Assembly (NCBI GenBank): GCA_944326565.1
Contig: CALVEL010000004.1
Span: 178,163 to 242,162 of the forward strand
Length of the DNA stretch: 64,000 nucleotides
Direction of reading: 5' to 3'
Source: Candidatus Gastranaerophilales bacterium
GTDB lineage: Bacteria > Cyanobacteriota > Vampirovibrionia > Gastranaerophilales > Gastranaerophilaceae
Below the pieces are notes generated by a model. That model made no database searches. It was not told where the DNA came from and saw only the letters and a program-made list of their open reading frames with translations. A program made the translations under genes and the position numbers. Below are positions 8,589-17,082 of this stretch, piece by piece. Position 1 is the stretch's first letter; each line of letters opens with the position of its first letter.

Positions 8589-9023
8589 CTATTCTATTAA
8601 GTCTACTCTTCTTTTGTGTCTTCCGCCTTCAAAGCCTGTTTTAAGCCAAATATCTACAATATCTAATGCAAGATGTTCTCCGATTACACGCTCTCCTATA
8701 CATAGAATATTTGCATTGTTATGAGCTCTTGATACTCTTGCTGAATATGTATCCCCGCATAATGCAGCTCTTATACCTCTTACTTTGTTTGCAGCAATAG
8801 ACATTCCTATGCCGGTTCCACAAACTAAAATTCCGCGGTTTGATTTGCCAGAAATTACTCTTTCACATACAGCACGTGCAATTTCAGGGTAATCACAAGC
8901 TTCTTTAGTATGTGTCCCTAAATCTACATAGGGTATATTTCTGGCTTTTAAATATTCAATAATTTTTTCTTTATATTCAAATCCGCCGTGGTCTGAACCT
9001 ATTGCAACTTTTAGATCTTCCAT
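8589..9023 (-). CDS. rpiB: Ribose-5-phosphate isomerase B
   Basis: Interconverts ribose-5-phosphate and ribulose-5-phosphate in the pentose phosphate pathway. The sequence shows the RpiB/LacAB start VAIGSDHGGFEYK, the active-site GILVCGTGIGMSIAANK with its catalytic Cys, and ARVSRAHNNANIL. I chose ATG 9023 (MEDLKV, 144 residues) because AGAGGTG lies just upstream. An alternative GTG at 9056 would add 11 residues unlike the family and would overlap the operator. It is followed by rsfS. Confidence 0.94.
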   Translation of the reverse strand: MEDLKVAIGSDHGGFEYKEKIIEYLKARNIPYVDLGTHTKEACDYPEIARAVCERVISGKSNRGILVCGTGIGMSIAANKVRGIRAALCGDTYSARVSRAHNNANILCIGERVIGEHLALDIVDIWLKTGFEGGRHKRRVDLIE

Positions 9024-9046
9024 ATAAACACCTCTTTTCACTAAAA

Positions 9047-9110
9047 ATAAGAACACTTGTTCTTATCAAACTTATGTTCTTATTATAAAGGTTTTTTATA
9101 TATCTTGCAA
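9047..9110 (-). promoter_or_regulatory. rpiB promoter with palindromic operator
   Basis: The reverse strand has TTGCAA (9105-9110), 17 bp, then TATAAT (9082-9087). ATAAGAACA (9047-9055) and TGTTCTTAT (9058-9066) form a perfect palindrome with a CT centre just downstream of the start. A third copy of the half-site (9075-9083) overlaps the -10 box. The core GAAC-N4-GTTC matches the layout of the Gram-positive LexA/DinR box. The identity of the repressor is inference. Confidence 0.7.
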
Positions 9111-9171
9111 ATCTTTGAATAATTAATGTTACAAATATTTTACGCATTCAATAAGATTTACTTATTATTTT

Positions 9172-9954
9172 TTAGGCCATATAATTTTGATCATTTATTG
9201 CTGTTGTATCGCCTGTGTTTTTATTTGTTTCTTCAAATATTTTCAAGGCATCATTTGCATTTGTTTGAGCTTCTTCTGGAGTTTTACCGACAAAAGTTTC
9301 TTCTGTTCCATCCGGTAATTTTACTGTTTTGCTGAAAGTACCATCTGATGTTACAGTAATGTCATTTTCTTTACAGTATTCTTTTTGTTCATTAATTTTT
9401 GTTTCTTCAGCTTTTTTGGTCTCTCTGACTTCTTCTACAGTATTAGCAGTAATTTTCTGAGCATTTCCAAAAACATCTTTTATAGTTGTAGTATATGTGC
9501 CATCATCATTTTTTTCTATACCTTCTTGATGAAGTTTTGATAATTCTTTTAATTCTTGATTTTCTGTAATTGCTTTTTGAAGTAATGCTTTGGATTTTTC
9601 TTGTTGTTGTTTTAACTCATTAATCTGAGCTTGTTGATCTTCAGAAAGATTTGTTGTTTCAGGTTGTTCATTAGCATTTCCTGTTTCATCTTTCTTTTCT
9701 GCTTTTGCACCTTTTATTGCAGCTGCAATTTCTAATCCTGCATTTGCTGCATTAACAACTGTTGCTCCTATACCTGTTACCAAATCAAGAGACGAAGGCC
9801 CATTGTCACAATATCTGTAGTTGTTGAGATATTGATCGTAAATGCCATAATTATAGTTTGTTTTCTCAACATTTATTCTTAAATTAGGTTTATATCCAAG
9901 ATCTAAGCGACCTTGTGGAAATGTACATTTATTTTTACCTATCATCCAAGACAT
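9172..9954 (-). CDS. Hypothetical coiled-coil protein with TNYNYG motif
   Basis: 260 residues. The N-terminus (to ~45) carries EKTNYNYGIYDQYLNNY. A short Ala-rich segment (VTGIGATVVNAANAG) follows, then a Gln/Glu/Lys coiled coil (~100-145) and two short beta-type repeats (DDGTYTTTIKDVFG and SDGTFSKTVKLPDG). It is a paralogue of the next gene upstream (9976-10944), which shares TNYNYG, the Ala/Gly-rich hydrophobic stretch and the coiled coil in the same order. AAAGGA precedes ATG. Function unknown; probably a lineage-specific family. Confidence 0.75.
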   Translation of the reverse strand: MSWMIGKNKCTFPQGRLDLGYKPNLRINVEKTNYNYGIYDQYLNNYRYCDNGPSSLDLVTGIGATVVNAANAGLEIAAAIKGAKAEKKDETGNANEQPETTNLSEDQQAQINELKQQQEKSKALLQKAITENQELKELSKLHQEGIEKNDDGTYTTTIKDVFGNAQKITANTVEEVRETKKAEETKINEQKEYCKENDITVTSDGTFSKTVKLPDGTEETFVGKTPEEAQTNANDALKIFEETNKNTGDTTAINDQNYMA

Positions 9955-9975
9955 TTTACTGTTCCTTTACTCTTT

Positions 9976-10944
9976 TTATTCTTCTTGTTTAGAATTTTTT
10001 TCCTTTGCAACAGCTTCAGCTGCAGCTCTTGCTTCTTCTTCTGTAGCAAATGTACCTAAATCCTCAAGATCTATACCGTCTAGTGTTGGTATCCATTCTG
10101 AATTAACTTCTTTAGCTCCGCTTTCGTATATGTTATGCTTACCTAGCTTATAGGTTGAAGTTTGTACATCTTCTTTGCCTTCTGGATTTATTTTATATGT
10201 TTTTCCGTTAACTGATATTTCATTTGGTAATTCTATATTTCCTACCTTTAAAGCTTTACCTTTAAATATTTCATTTGCCAAAGCTTTGATTTCTGTATCA
10301 GTAAGAGGGGTTCCATCTTCAGATTGATACATGCCGGCTATAATATTGTATCCAGTGTGACCAGTGACAGATCCGTCTGAATTTTTCTTAGCTTCAACTT
10401 TAAATGGTGTTGTTGCTACTGTTTCTTCTTTTCTTGCAGACGCGACATGCGTTAGTTCAGCTTTTTCTTTTTCATGTTGTTGAGATGCTGCTTTAAGCGC
10501 ATTGATCTCATCCATTTGCTTTTTCATATTTTTATTTTCAGCTTGTAGATCTTTAATCTGTTTATTAAGTTTTTCATTTTCAGCTTTAATTTCGTTTAAA
10601 GTGTCATTAAATGCTTGATTGTCATTGTTATTTGTATTATTTGTTTTCTCTGGAGTTTCAGTTTCTTTTTCGTTTTCTGCTTCTTTTAAGTTTTTAACAC
10701 CACCTAAAACAGCTCCAGCCCCAGCAAATATACTACTTAAAGCTATTGACCATTTTTCACCTTTTGTTAATCCATTATCATAATATGGAGCATAATTTGA
10801 ATAAAGACCGTATTGGGCGCCCATAGGAAATCCCCCACCGTAGTTGTAATTTGTTTCTTTATAATTAATAACTACGCTGTTGTTGCGGTAGCGGCCCCAC
10901 TGGCCAGCCATAAATGGTTGTCTTCCTATTGGATGTCCACCCAT
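9976..10944 (-). CDS. Hypothetical coiled-coil protein, paralogue of the downstream gene
   Basis: 322 residues. The Gly/Tyr/Asn-rich N-terminus includes KETNYNYGGGF and NYAPYYDNG. An amphipathic or weakly hydrophobic segment (SIALSSIFAGAGAVLGG, ~68-84) and a long coiled coil (~105-165) follow, then a Lys/Glu-rich tail ending in an Ala/Glu helix. There is no classical signal peptide. AGGAG lies 7 bases before ATG. It is first of a two-gene unit with 9172-9954. Its upstream region carries the AT-rich motif shared with the genes starting at 18949 and 38134. Confidence 0.75.
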   Translation of the reverse strand: MGGHPIGRQPFMAGQWGRYRNNSVVINYKETNYNYGGGFPMGAQYGLYSNYAPYYDNGLTKGEKWSIALSSIFAGAGAVLGGVKNLKEAENEKETETPEKTNNTNNNDNQAFNDTLNEIKAENEKLNKQIKDLQAENKNMKKQMDEINALKAASQQHEKEKAELTHVASARKEETVATTPFKVEAKKNSDGSVTGHTGYNIIAGMYQSEDGTPLTDTEIKALANEIFKGKALKVGNIELPNEISVNGKTYKINPEGKEDVQTSTYKLGKHNIYESGAKEVNSEWIPTLDGIDLEDLGTFATEEEARAAAEAVAKEKNSKQEE

Positions 10945-10966
10945 AGTACTCTCCTTTATTATGCTT

Positions 10967-10986
10967 CTTATATATATAAAGTATAT
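10967..10986 (-). promoter_or_regulatory. Shared upstream AT-rich motif, copy 1
   Basis: In coding orientation the site reads ATACTTTATATATATAAG, 22 bases before the start codon. Near-identical copies at 18970-18989 and 38160-38179 sit at almost the same distance from unrelated-length clade-type genes, which suggests a common promoter or regulator site. Confidence 0.5.
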
Positions 10987-11098
10987 AAAATATTATATAT
11001 TGCTTGTTTTTACATAAAATTTTACAATACTTAATATTTATAAGAGCTATATTTTATATATACCCAAAAAATATCTAATTATTTCAATAAGAGCTCTT

Positions 11099-13486
11099 TT
11101 ATATGTCAAGACTTGAAAATAATTGTAAACTTGAAGCATTATTCAAGTGTGGATATTGATCAATATTGTGATTATTGATAAAATTTATGGCTTCATAGCG
11201 AGCTTTTTCTAGGATCTCGGCATCACGTACTATATCAGAAATTATCAAATCAGGAAGTCCAGATTGTCTTGTCCCTAAAAATTCCCCAGGACCTCTAAGT
11301 TGTAAGTCTTTTTCAGCAATAACAAAGCCGTCATTAGTTTGAGTCATAATTCCTAAGCGTTCGCGAGTTTCCTGTGAACGAGAGGAGGAAACCAGCACAC
11401 AATATGATTGGAGACTACTTCTGCCGACTCTTCCTCTCAATTGATGAAGCTGGCTTAGTCCAAATCTTTCGGCATTTTCAATTACCATAACAGTTGCATT
11501 TGGAACATCTACACCAACTTCTACTACTGTTGTGGAAACTAATATATTATATTTACCTTCTTTAAAATCTGACATGACTTGTTCTTTTTCATCGTTTTTA
11601 AGCTTTCCATGCAGAAGTCCTATTTTCATATCGGGAAAAACTTCTGTTTGAAGTCTTTCTGCTTCTTTTGTAGCTGCTTTTGCAGACAAAGTTTCGCTTT
11701 CATCTATAAGCGGATATACAACATATGCTTGGCGTCCTGCTTTTACTTCTTTTTTAATAAGTTCATAGACACTTTTATGAGATGATGTAAGAGTTGTTAT
11801 AATCGGTAGTCTGCCTTTGGGTAATTCGTCTATTATTGTCAAATCCAAATCACCATGAACTGTCAAAGCTAGAGTCCTAGGAATTGGAGTTGCGGTCATT
11901 GTAAGCATTTGCGGATTTAGAGATTTTTTCTTTAATACATTGCGCTGTTTTACGCCAAATCTGTGTTGTTCATCAACAACTATTGCACCAAGGTTATTAA
12001 AATCCGTTGAATCTTGTATTAAAGCATGAGTTCCTACAGCAATATTTGTCTGACCATTTCTTAAATCAGTTTGAAATTTTTCTCTGACCTTTTTGCCTTG
12101 ACTTCCTAAGAAAAGCCCTACACTGAGCCCGAGCGGGGTAAGCCAATTTACAAGATTGTTATAGTGCTGCTGAGCAAGAATTTCTGTAGGTGCCATAATT
12201 GCTCCCTGATATCCGTTTTCAACTCCTGCAAGAAGCATAATACAAGCTACAACGGTTTTTCCGCTGCCAACATCTCCTTGTAGCAATCTTGCCATTGGTT
12301 TTTCCGAGTGTAAATCGTTCAAAATTTCATTTACGGCACGTTTCTGTCCCCTTGTAAGTTCAAAAGGCAGGCTATCTATGAATTTTTGGACTAGTCCATC
12401 TCTTTTTATTTCAAGAGAAACTGCCGAATGTTTATTATTTTCGTTTCTTAGACGAACCATTTTTAATTGGATAATAAACAATTCTTCAAAAATTAAACTA
12501 AATCGGGCTTTTTCTAAAATTTCTTGATTTTCAGGAAAATGTATTTGCTCAATTGCTGTTTTTTTATCTAACAAACTATATTTTTCTCTTAAAAATTCAG
12601 GCAAAATATCATCTATAGAATCTTTATAAAGTTGGATTGCATTATAAATTGCTTTTCGTAAAGTTTTAACATTTAGATTTTCACAGACTGTATAAATTGG
12701 AACAATTCTTGCCATATTGAGATTTGAGGCACTGTTTTCAAGGAATTCTCCTGTCATAATTGAATATGAGGGTTTATCAAAGGTCAAGCGATGGTCATAA
12801 TTGTTCATTTTGACCGTTCCTGAGACCATTATTCCAGCATTTACAGGGAATTGTGCTTTGGTACGCTCTAAAGTAAATCTGTTGCCTTTTGCCTGAAAAA
12901 ATCCAAGCTCAATTGTTCCTGATTCATCTGCAATTTTTACTTTTACAACAGAAAGATTGTTTTTTGAATTAAAAGCAGATACTGATTTAATGTAGCCAAA
13001 TACAGTTGTGGATTGACCTTCTTTAAGATCACGTATCAGAGTTCTACTTGAATAGTCAATGTGTTTTCGAGGAAGATAAAAAATTAAATCCTGAGCGGTG
13101 TAAATTCCCAATTTGTTAAGAGTATATGCAACTTTGGGCCCTACCCCTTTTATATAGGTCACGTCAGTTTCTGCAGGCCTTTTAAGTGGGGCTCCTGTCG
13201 TATTTTTCGACTTGTTTTCAGGTTTAGATTGATTTATCTCAGAGCGTATAACTTTTACAAGATGTTCTATAGAACGTCTTCTTTCGGGGACAGAGGCTAT
13301 TGGATAATGTGCAAAAGTCTCAGCTATAACCGCCCATTTGGGGTTCTTTTTTGAAAGCTTATAATATTTATTTGCCTCAGAGACTATGAATTTTGAAAAA
13401 CACTTAGTCTTGCCATGAATATCAATGTAGCGGTGTTTTATTTCAACGTCTATAGCAATTTTAAGTTTATCCAAGTCCTCAATCAT
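11099..13486 (-). CDS. recG: ATP-dependent DNA helicase RecG
   Basis: Remodels stalled replication forks and Holliday junctions. 795 residues. An extra N-terminal helical region (1-~105), as in cyanobacterial RecG, precedes the wedge/OB domain (IKGVGPKVAYTLNKLGIYT at ~112-130; OB fold ~155-245). Walker A GDVGSGKT is at 404-411, DEQH at 505-508, TATPIPRTLAL follows, and QLRGRVGRS is in the second RecA-like domain. The C-terminus has the FLGTRQSG RecG-specific motif. No Shine-Dalgarno site is seen; TAAAAT lies 6 bases before ATG. It is downstream of the cyclase gene with 24 bp between. Confidence 0.96.
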   Translation of the reverse strand: MIEDLDKLKIAIDVEIKHRYIDIHGKTKCFSKFIVSEANKYYKLSKKNPKWAVIAETFAHYPIASVPERRRSIEHLVKVIRSEINQSKPENKSKNTTGAPLKRPAETDVTYIKGVGPKVAYTLNKLGIYTAQDLIFYLPRKHIDYSSRTLIRDLKEGQSTTVFGYIKSVSAFNSKNNLSVVKVKIADESGTIELGFFQAKGNRFTLERTKAQFPVNAGIMVSGTVKMNNYDHRLTFDKPSYSIMTGEFLENSASNLNMARIVPIYTVCENLNVKTLRKAIYNAIQLYKDSIDDILPEFLREKYSLLDKKTAIEQIHFPENQEILEKARFSLIFEELFIIQLKMVRLRNENNKHSAVSLEIKRDGLVQKFIDSLPFELTRGQKRAVNEILNDLHSEKPMARLLQGDVGSGKTVVACIMLLAGVENGYQGAIMAPTEILAQQHYNNLVNWLTPLGLSVGLFLGSQGKKVREKFQTDLRNGQTNIAVGTHALIQDSTDFNNLGAIVVDEQHRFGVKQRNVLKKKSLNPQMLTMTATPIPRTLALTVHGDLDLTIIDELPKGRLPIITTLTSSHKSVYELIKKEVKAGRQAYVVYPLIDESETLSAKAATKEAERLQTEVFPDMKIGLLHGKLKNDEKEQVMSDFKEGKYNILVSTTVVEVGVDVPNATVMVIENAERFGLSQLHQLRGRVGRSSLQSYCVLVSSSRSQETRERLGIMTQTNDGFVIAEKDLQLRGPGEFLGTRQSGLPDLIISDIVRDAEILEKARYEAINFINNHNIDQYPHLNNASSLQLFSSLDI

Positions 13487-13510
13487 ATTTCAATTTTAGC
13501 ATAATTATTT

Positions 13511-15472
13511 TTACTGTTCAGTTTGGCTTAGGCGTAAGACTTCGTAAATATCCATTTTTTTAGCTTTGCCACGGATTGTAACTTCACTTATTTTTATTAC
13601 ATCTGCAATATTACTTACATAGGAGTATGTTGAGCTGCTTATCAAAAAGTTTGTGCGATATACCTTGTTATAACTTTCGATTCTGCTTGCAAGGTTTACT
13701 GTATCACCGATTACAGTGTATTCTAAACGCTTTTCAGAGCCTATATTTCCTACAAAAGCATCTCCTGTATTAATTCCGATACCGATTTCTATTTTGGGTT
13801 TCCCTTCAAACAGCCATTTATCACGAAGTTCGTCCACTTTTTTGAGCATTTCATAGGCACATTTTACTGCATTAATCGGGTGATTCAAATCTTGAATTGG
13901 TTCTCCAAATATCGCCATTACGGCATCGCCTATAAATTTATTTATAACCCCGTTGTATTTTGTAATTATCGGCTCAATTTCTGTAAAATATTCATTTAAT
14001 ATTTTAGAAACTTCTTCTGCTGTCATTTTTTCGCTCATGCTTGTAAAGCCTCGAATATCAGCAAAAAGTACGGTAACATTCGCTCTTTTCCCGCCTAGTT
14101 TTATATCATCAATATTTTTTACAACATTTTTCATAATATCTTGCGATAGATATTTTCCCATTGCTTGTTTGATTTTTTCTTTATTTTTGCCTTCAAGTAT
14201 AAATCGGTATGAATAAGCAAAAATCATTGTAATCAACTGTATACCAAGAGGTGTTACAACATTTATTGCAAAATCATTTCTGTAACATAGTGCTGCAATT
14301 ATAAAATATAAAATTGCTACCATTACAAGTAAGAAAATAGATTTAAAGAATGATAGTCTGCTTATAATGATAAAAGTAATAGCGCTGATAAATAGGATTA
14401 CAAGCAGGTCAAATCCAAAAGATGACATGCCCATAATATGGTTATTCAATAAATTATTTAAATTTGTTGCTTGAATATCGACCCCTGGATGTTCTGGAAG
14501 CATGGGTGTAGGAAGTGCATCAATTACTTTTATTGCGGCAGCTTTAGCGTTTGCGCCTACAAATACTATTTTATTTTCAAATTCTGCTGGATCTATTATT
14601 GGAGCCTTACCAGATTCAAGGTTTTCAAATGAATCTATAAGGTCGATTGCGGAATATTTTTTGTGAGAATATGAAGTGTTTTTTCTGATTTTGTAAAATT
14701 TAATATAGTTTTGAATTCCGTTATATGTGGTAAAACTTGGAATAGTTAGACCAGTTTTATCTATTACAATTGAATTATCATTTAGAGTTAATTTATTTGT
14801 TTTGTTTAGTAACAGATACATTCTTAAAGCAAGGGAAGGGTAATATTTCCCGTCTAGTGAGATTACCTGATCTGAAATAACAAGGTATCCGTTAGAGGAA
14901 GCTCTTGATGAATTTACAGAGCCGACATATTTTACAGCGTTAAAATATTCATCAGGATACATTGAAAAACTTTGATATTTTGATGGATAAATTATTTTTC
15001 TATTATCTTTGATATCTATTTTAAATTTATTATAAAATTTTTGAGAATATATATCACCGGTGTTTATGTCAGGAAATTTATCATCAATCATGCTGAAACC
15101 GACAACAAGATTATTTATTTTCTTTACGGTATTAAAAAAAGTTTGATCAGCTTGAGGATTTTCACTATCAAGGCTTGCAACTATAGCATCAAAGCCTATA
15201 AGTTTAGTATTACAGTATTTGTCAAGGTATTCGAATATTTTGGCATATAGATTTCTTTTCCAAGGCCATCTGTGTTTGGCTACGGATTTGTCATCTATTA
15301 CAACCACTACAACATTATCAGGTGCATATTCTCTTGCTGAGAATGTCTTTACCATGAAATTGTATGCATTTGGCTCAAATATTTGCCAGGAAACTAGAAT
15401 TAATACGCATGCCAGTATTAAGTAAAAAATCAGTGAATATATAAAAAACGCTTTAGATTTAAACTTTTTCAT
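13511..15472 (-). CDS. CHASE2-domain adenylate cyclase (class III)
   Basis: A membrane sensor predicted to make cAMP. 653 residues: an N-terminal anchor (11-31), an extracytoplasmic CHASE2 domain (~40-330, with VVVVIDDKSVAKHRWPWKR), three transmembrane helices (~350-425) and a cytoplasmic class III catalytic domain (466-650). Metal-binding Asp472 (FADIRGFT) and Asp516 (FIGDAVMAIFG) are present, as are the adenine-specifying pair Lys512/Asp590 and the transition-state Asn593/Arg597 (IGDTVNLASRIES). It should therefore be active and adenine-specific. AGGAGG precedes ATG. No cAMP receptor gene is visible in the window. Confidence 0.93.
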   Translation of the reverse strand: MKKFKSKAFFIYSLIFYLILACVLILVSWQIFEPNAYNFMVKTFSAREYAPDNVVVVVIDDKSVAKHRWPWKRNLYAKIFEYLDKYCNTKLIGFDAIVASLDSENPQADQTFFNTVKKINNLVVGFSMIDDKFPDINTGDIYSQKFYNKFKIDIKDNRKIIYPSKYQSFSMYPDEYFNAVKYVGSVNSSRASSNGYLVISDQVISLDGKYYPSLALRMYLLLNKTNKLTLNDNSIVIDKTGLTIPSFTTYNGIQNYIKFYKIRKNTSYSHKKYSAIDLIDSFENLESGKAPIIDPAEFENKIVFVGANAKAAAIKVIDALPTPMLPEHPGVDIQATNLNNLLNNHIMGMSSFGFDLLVILFISAITFIIISRLSFFKSIFLLVMVAILYFIIAALCYRNDFAINVVTPLGIQLITMIFAYSYRFILEGKNKEKIKQAMGKYLSQDIMKNVVKNIDDIKLGGKRANVTVLFADIRGFTSMSEKMTAEEVSKILNEYFTEIEPIITKYNGVINKFIGDAVMAIFGEPIQDLNHPINAVKCAYEMLKKVDELRDKWLFEGKPKIEIGIGINTGDAFVGNIGSEKRLEYTVIGDTVNLASRIESYNKVYRTNFLISSSTYSYVSNIADVIKISEVTIRGKAKKMDIYEVLRLSQTEQ

Positions 15473-15520
15473 ACCCCTCCTGATTTTATGATATAATAAA
15501 TTTTGAAAAAAGGATAGTTT

Positions 15521-16129
15521 ATGAACGAAAATTTAGTAAAATTATTATCAGAGCAGAAATTATTTCCGATTATAAGAAGTGATGATGTGCAAGTCGTGCG
15601 TGATACTGCTTATGCTTTAATTGATGGCGGAGTAAAGTTAATAGAAATTAATGTTATTAATCCTGAGATATACTATGTAATAGAAGAAATTTCAAAATAT
15701 ATAACTATATGTGCCGGAGGAATTATAACAGAATTGCAGGCACAGACAGCTGTAAGAGCAGGTGCTGAAGTTTTTTCTTCACCCATAAATCAGATGCATT
15801 TGGTTAAATTTTCAAAAGATAAAAGAATCCCTTTTATAGCAGGAGCTTCCACTGCAAATGAAGCTTATGAAGCTTGGAAAGCAAGAGTCCCGTTAATAAA
15901 AATATTTCCAATTAATGCTTTGGGTGGTGTATCATATCTTGAAAATTTATTGCGTCCAATGCCATTTTTAAATGTTTTACCGACAGGTGCTGCAAAATTA
16001 TCAGAAATAAATGATTATATTAAAGCTGGTGCTGTTGCGGTTGGTGTTGGTCGTGATTTATTAGAGGGAAATTCATATAGTGAAGTCTCAAAATGTGTTA
16101 AAAATATTCTTGATGAACTAAAGGGCTAA
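15521..16129 (+). CDS. eda: KDPG / KHG aldolase
   Basis: Splits 2-keto-3-deoxy-6-phosphogluconate into pyruvate and glyceraldehyde-3-phosphate. 202 residues, a single TIM barrel. Markers: the FPIIR start, LIEINVINPE with the catalytic Glu, CAGGII, FIAGASTANEA and the Schiff-base Lys in LIKIFPINALGG, and the phosphate loop LPTGAAKL. AAAAGGA precedes ATG. Two bases separate it from the sugar kinase gene, and both are in one unit with csaB. Together with the kinase this gives the last two steps of 2-keto-3-deoxygluconate breakdown. Confidence 0.92.
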   Translation: MNENLVKLLSEQKLFPIIRSDDVQVVRDTAYALIDGGVKLIEINVINPEIYYVIEEISKYITICAGGIITELQAQTAVRAGAEVFSSPINQMHLVKFSKDKRIPFIAGASTANEAYEAWKARVPLIKIFPINALGGVSYLENLLRPMPFLNVLPTGAAKLSEINDYIKAGAVAVGVGRDLLEGNSYSEVSKCVKNILDELKG

Positions 16130-16131
16130 AA

Positions 16132-17082
16132 ATGGATAAACAATTAGATATTATTGCAATAGGCGAAAGCTTAATTGAATTATCAAGTGATGAGCATTTA
16201 AAAGATGCTGAAGTTTTAAAAAAATATTATGGCGGGGACGCTTTAGCTGTAGCAGTTTCTGCATCAAGAATGGGATCTGATGTCGGTTTTATAACAAGAG
16301 TTGGAGAGGATGTTTTTAAAGATTATCTTTTAACAAGTTGGAAAGATGAAGGGCTTGATATCTCACAAGTTAAAACTGCACAGGAACAGAATGGCATATA
16401 TTTCATTTCAAGACCTTACGGTTGCGGAAAAGAATTTTCTTATTACAGAAAAAGGATTGCTCCGTCTAAGTTGTCGTTAGAAGATATATCTGAAGAGTAT
16501 ATTGCAAATTCCAAAATTGTATATGCATCAGGTGTTACCCAATCACTTTCTTTGTCAGCTAAAGAAGCCGTTGCTGAAGCTTTCAAAATTGCGAAAAAAA
16601 ATGGTGTCATGACTGCTTATGACCCTAACTATTCTTCGTTAATTACAACTCAAGAAACAGCCAAAGATGATTTTCATAAAGTTGTACCGGATGTAGATAT
16701 TCTTTTTATGAGTGCGAAGTACGATACTGTAAATATTTTTGAAATAACATCTGTTGAAAATATTATGAAGTATCTCTGGGATATGGGTGTAAGTATAATT
16801 GTAATCAAGGCTTCTCCAAAAGGTGGTTATTATACTGGATATAACGGAAATATAATTTTTACTGAATTTTATACTCATGATGTTGTAGATACAACCTGTT
16901 CAGGTGACGCATTTAATGGCGGTTTTATGCATGCATTGACTCATGGGCTTACACCATTTGAAGCATCAAGATTTGCCTCAATTGTGGCAGGGCTTCAGGC
17001 AAAAGGTATTGGTGCAATAAAGTCTATTCCTTACAAAGATGAAGTGTATAATATTTTTGAAAGAGGAAATATAAATGAGTAA
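16132..17082 (+). CDS. kdgK: PfkB-family sugar kinase, probable 2-keto-3-deoxygluconate kinase
   Basis: 316-residue ribokinase-fold enzyme. The first PfkB signature is YYGGDALAVAVSASRMG (residues ~32-50). The second, with the catalytic Asp, is DTTCSGDAFNGGF. The substrate assignment rests on the adjacent eda gene (2-bp gap) and on the typical KdgK beginning IIAIGESLIELS. It would phosphorylate KDG to KDPG, the aldolase substrate. The C-terminal codons overlap csaB by 8 bp. Confidence 0.85.
   Translation: MDKQLDIIAIGESLIELSSDEHLKDAEVLKKYYGGDALAVAVSASRMGSDVGFITRVGEDVFKDYLLTSWKDEGLDISQVKTAQEQNGIYFISRPYGCGKEFSYYRKRIAPSKLSLEDISEEYIANSKIVYASGVTQSLSLSAKEAVAEAFKIAKKNGVMTAYDPNYSSLITTQETAKDDFHKVVPDVDILFMSAKYDTVNIFEITSVENIMKYLWDMGVSIIVIKASPKGGYYTGYNGNIIFTEFYTHDVVDTTCSGDAFNGGFMHALTHGLTPFEASRFASIVAGLQAKGIGAIKSIPYKDEVYNIFERGNINE

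Noticed and set aside
9024..9056. GTG start for a longer RpiB
   Set aside because: It would run through the operator and put the good AGAGGTG site inside the gene.
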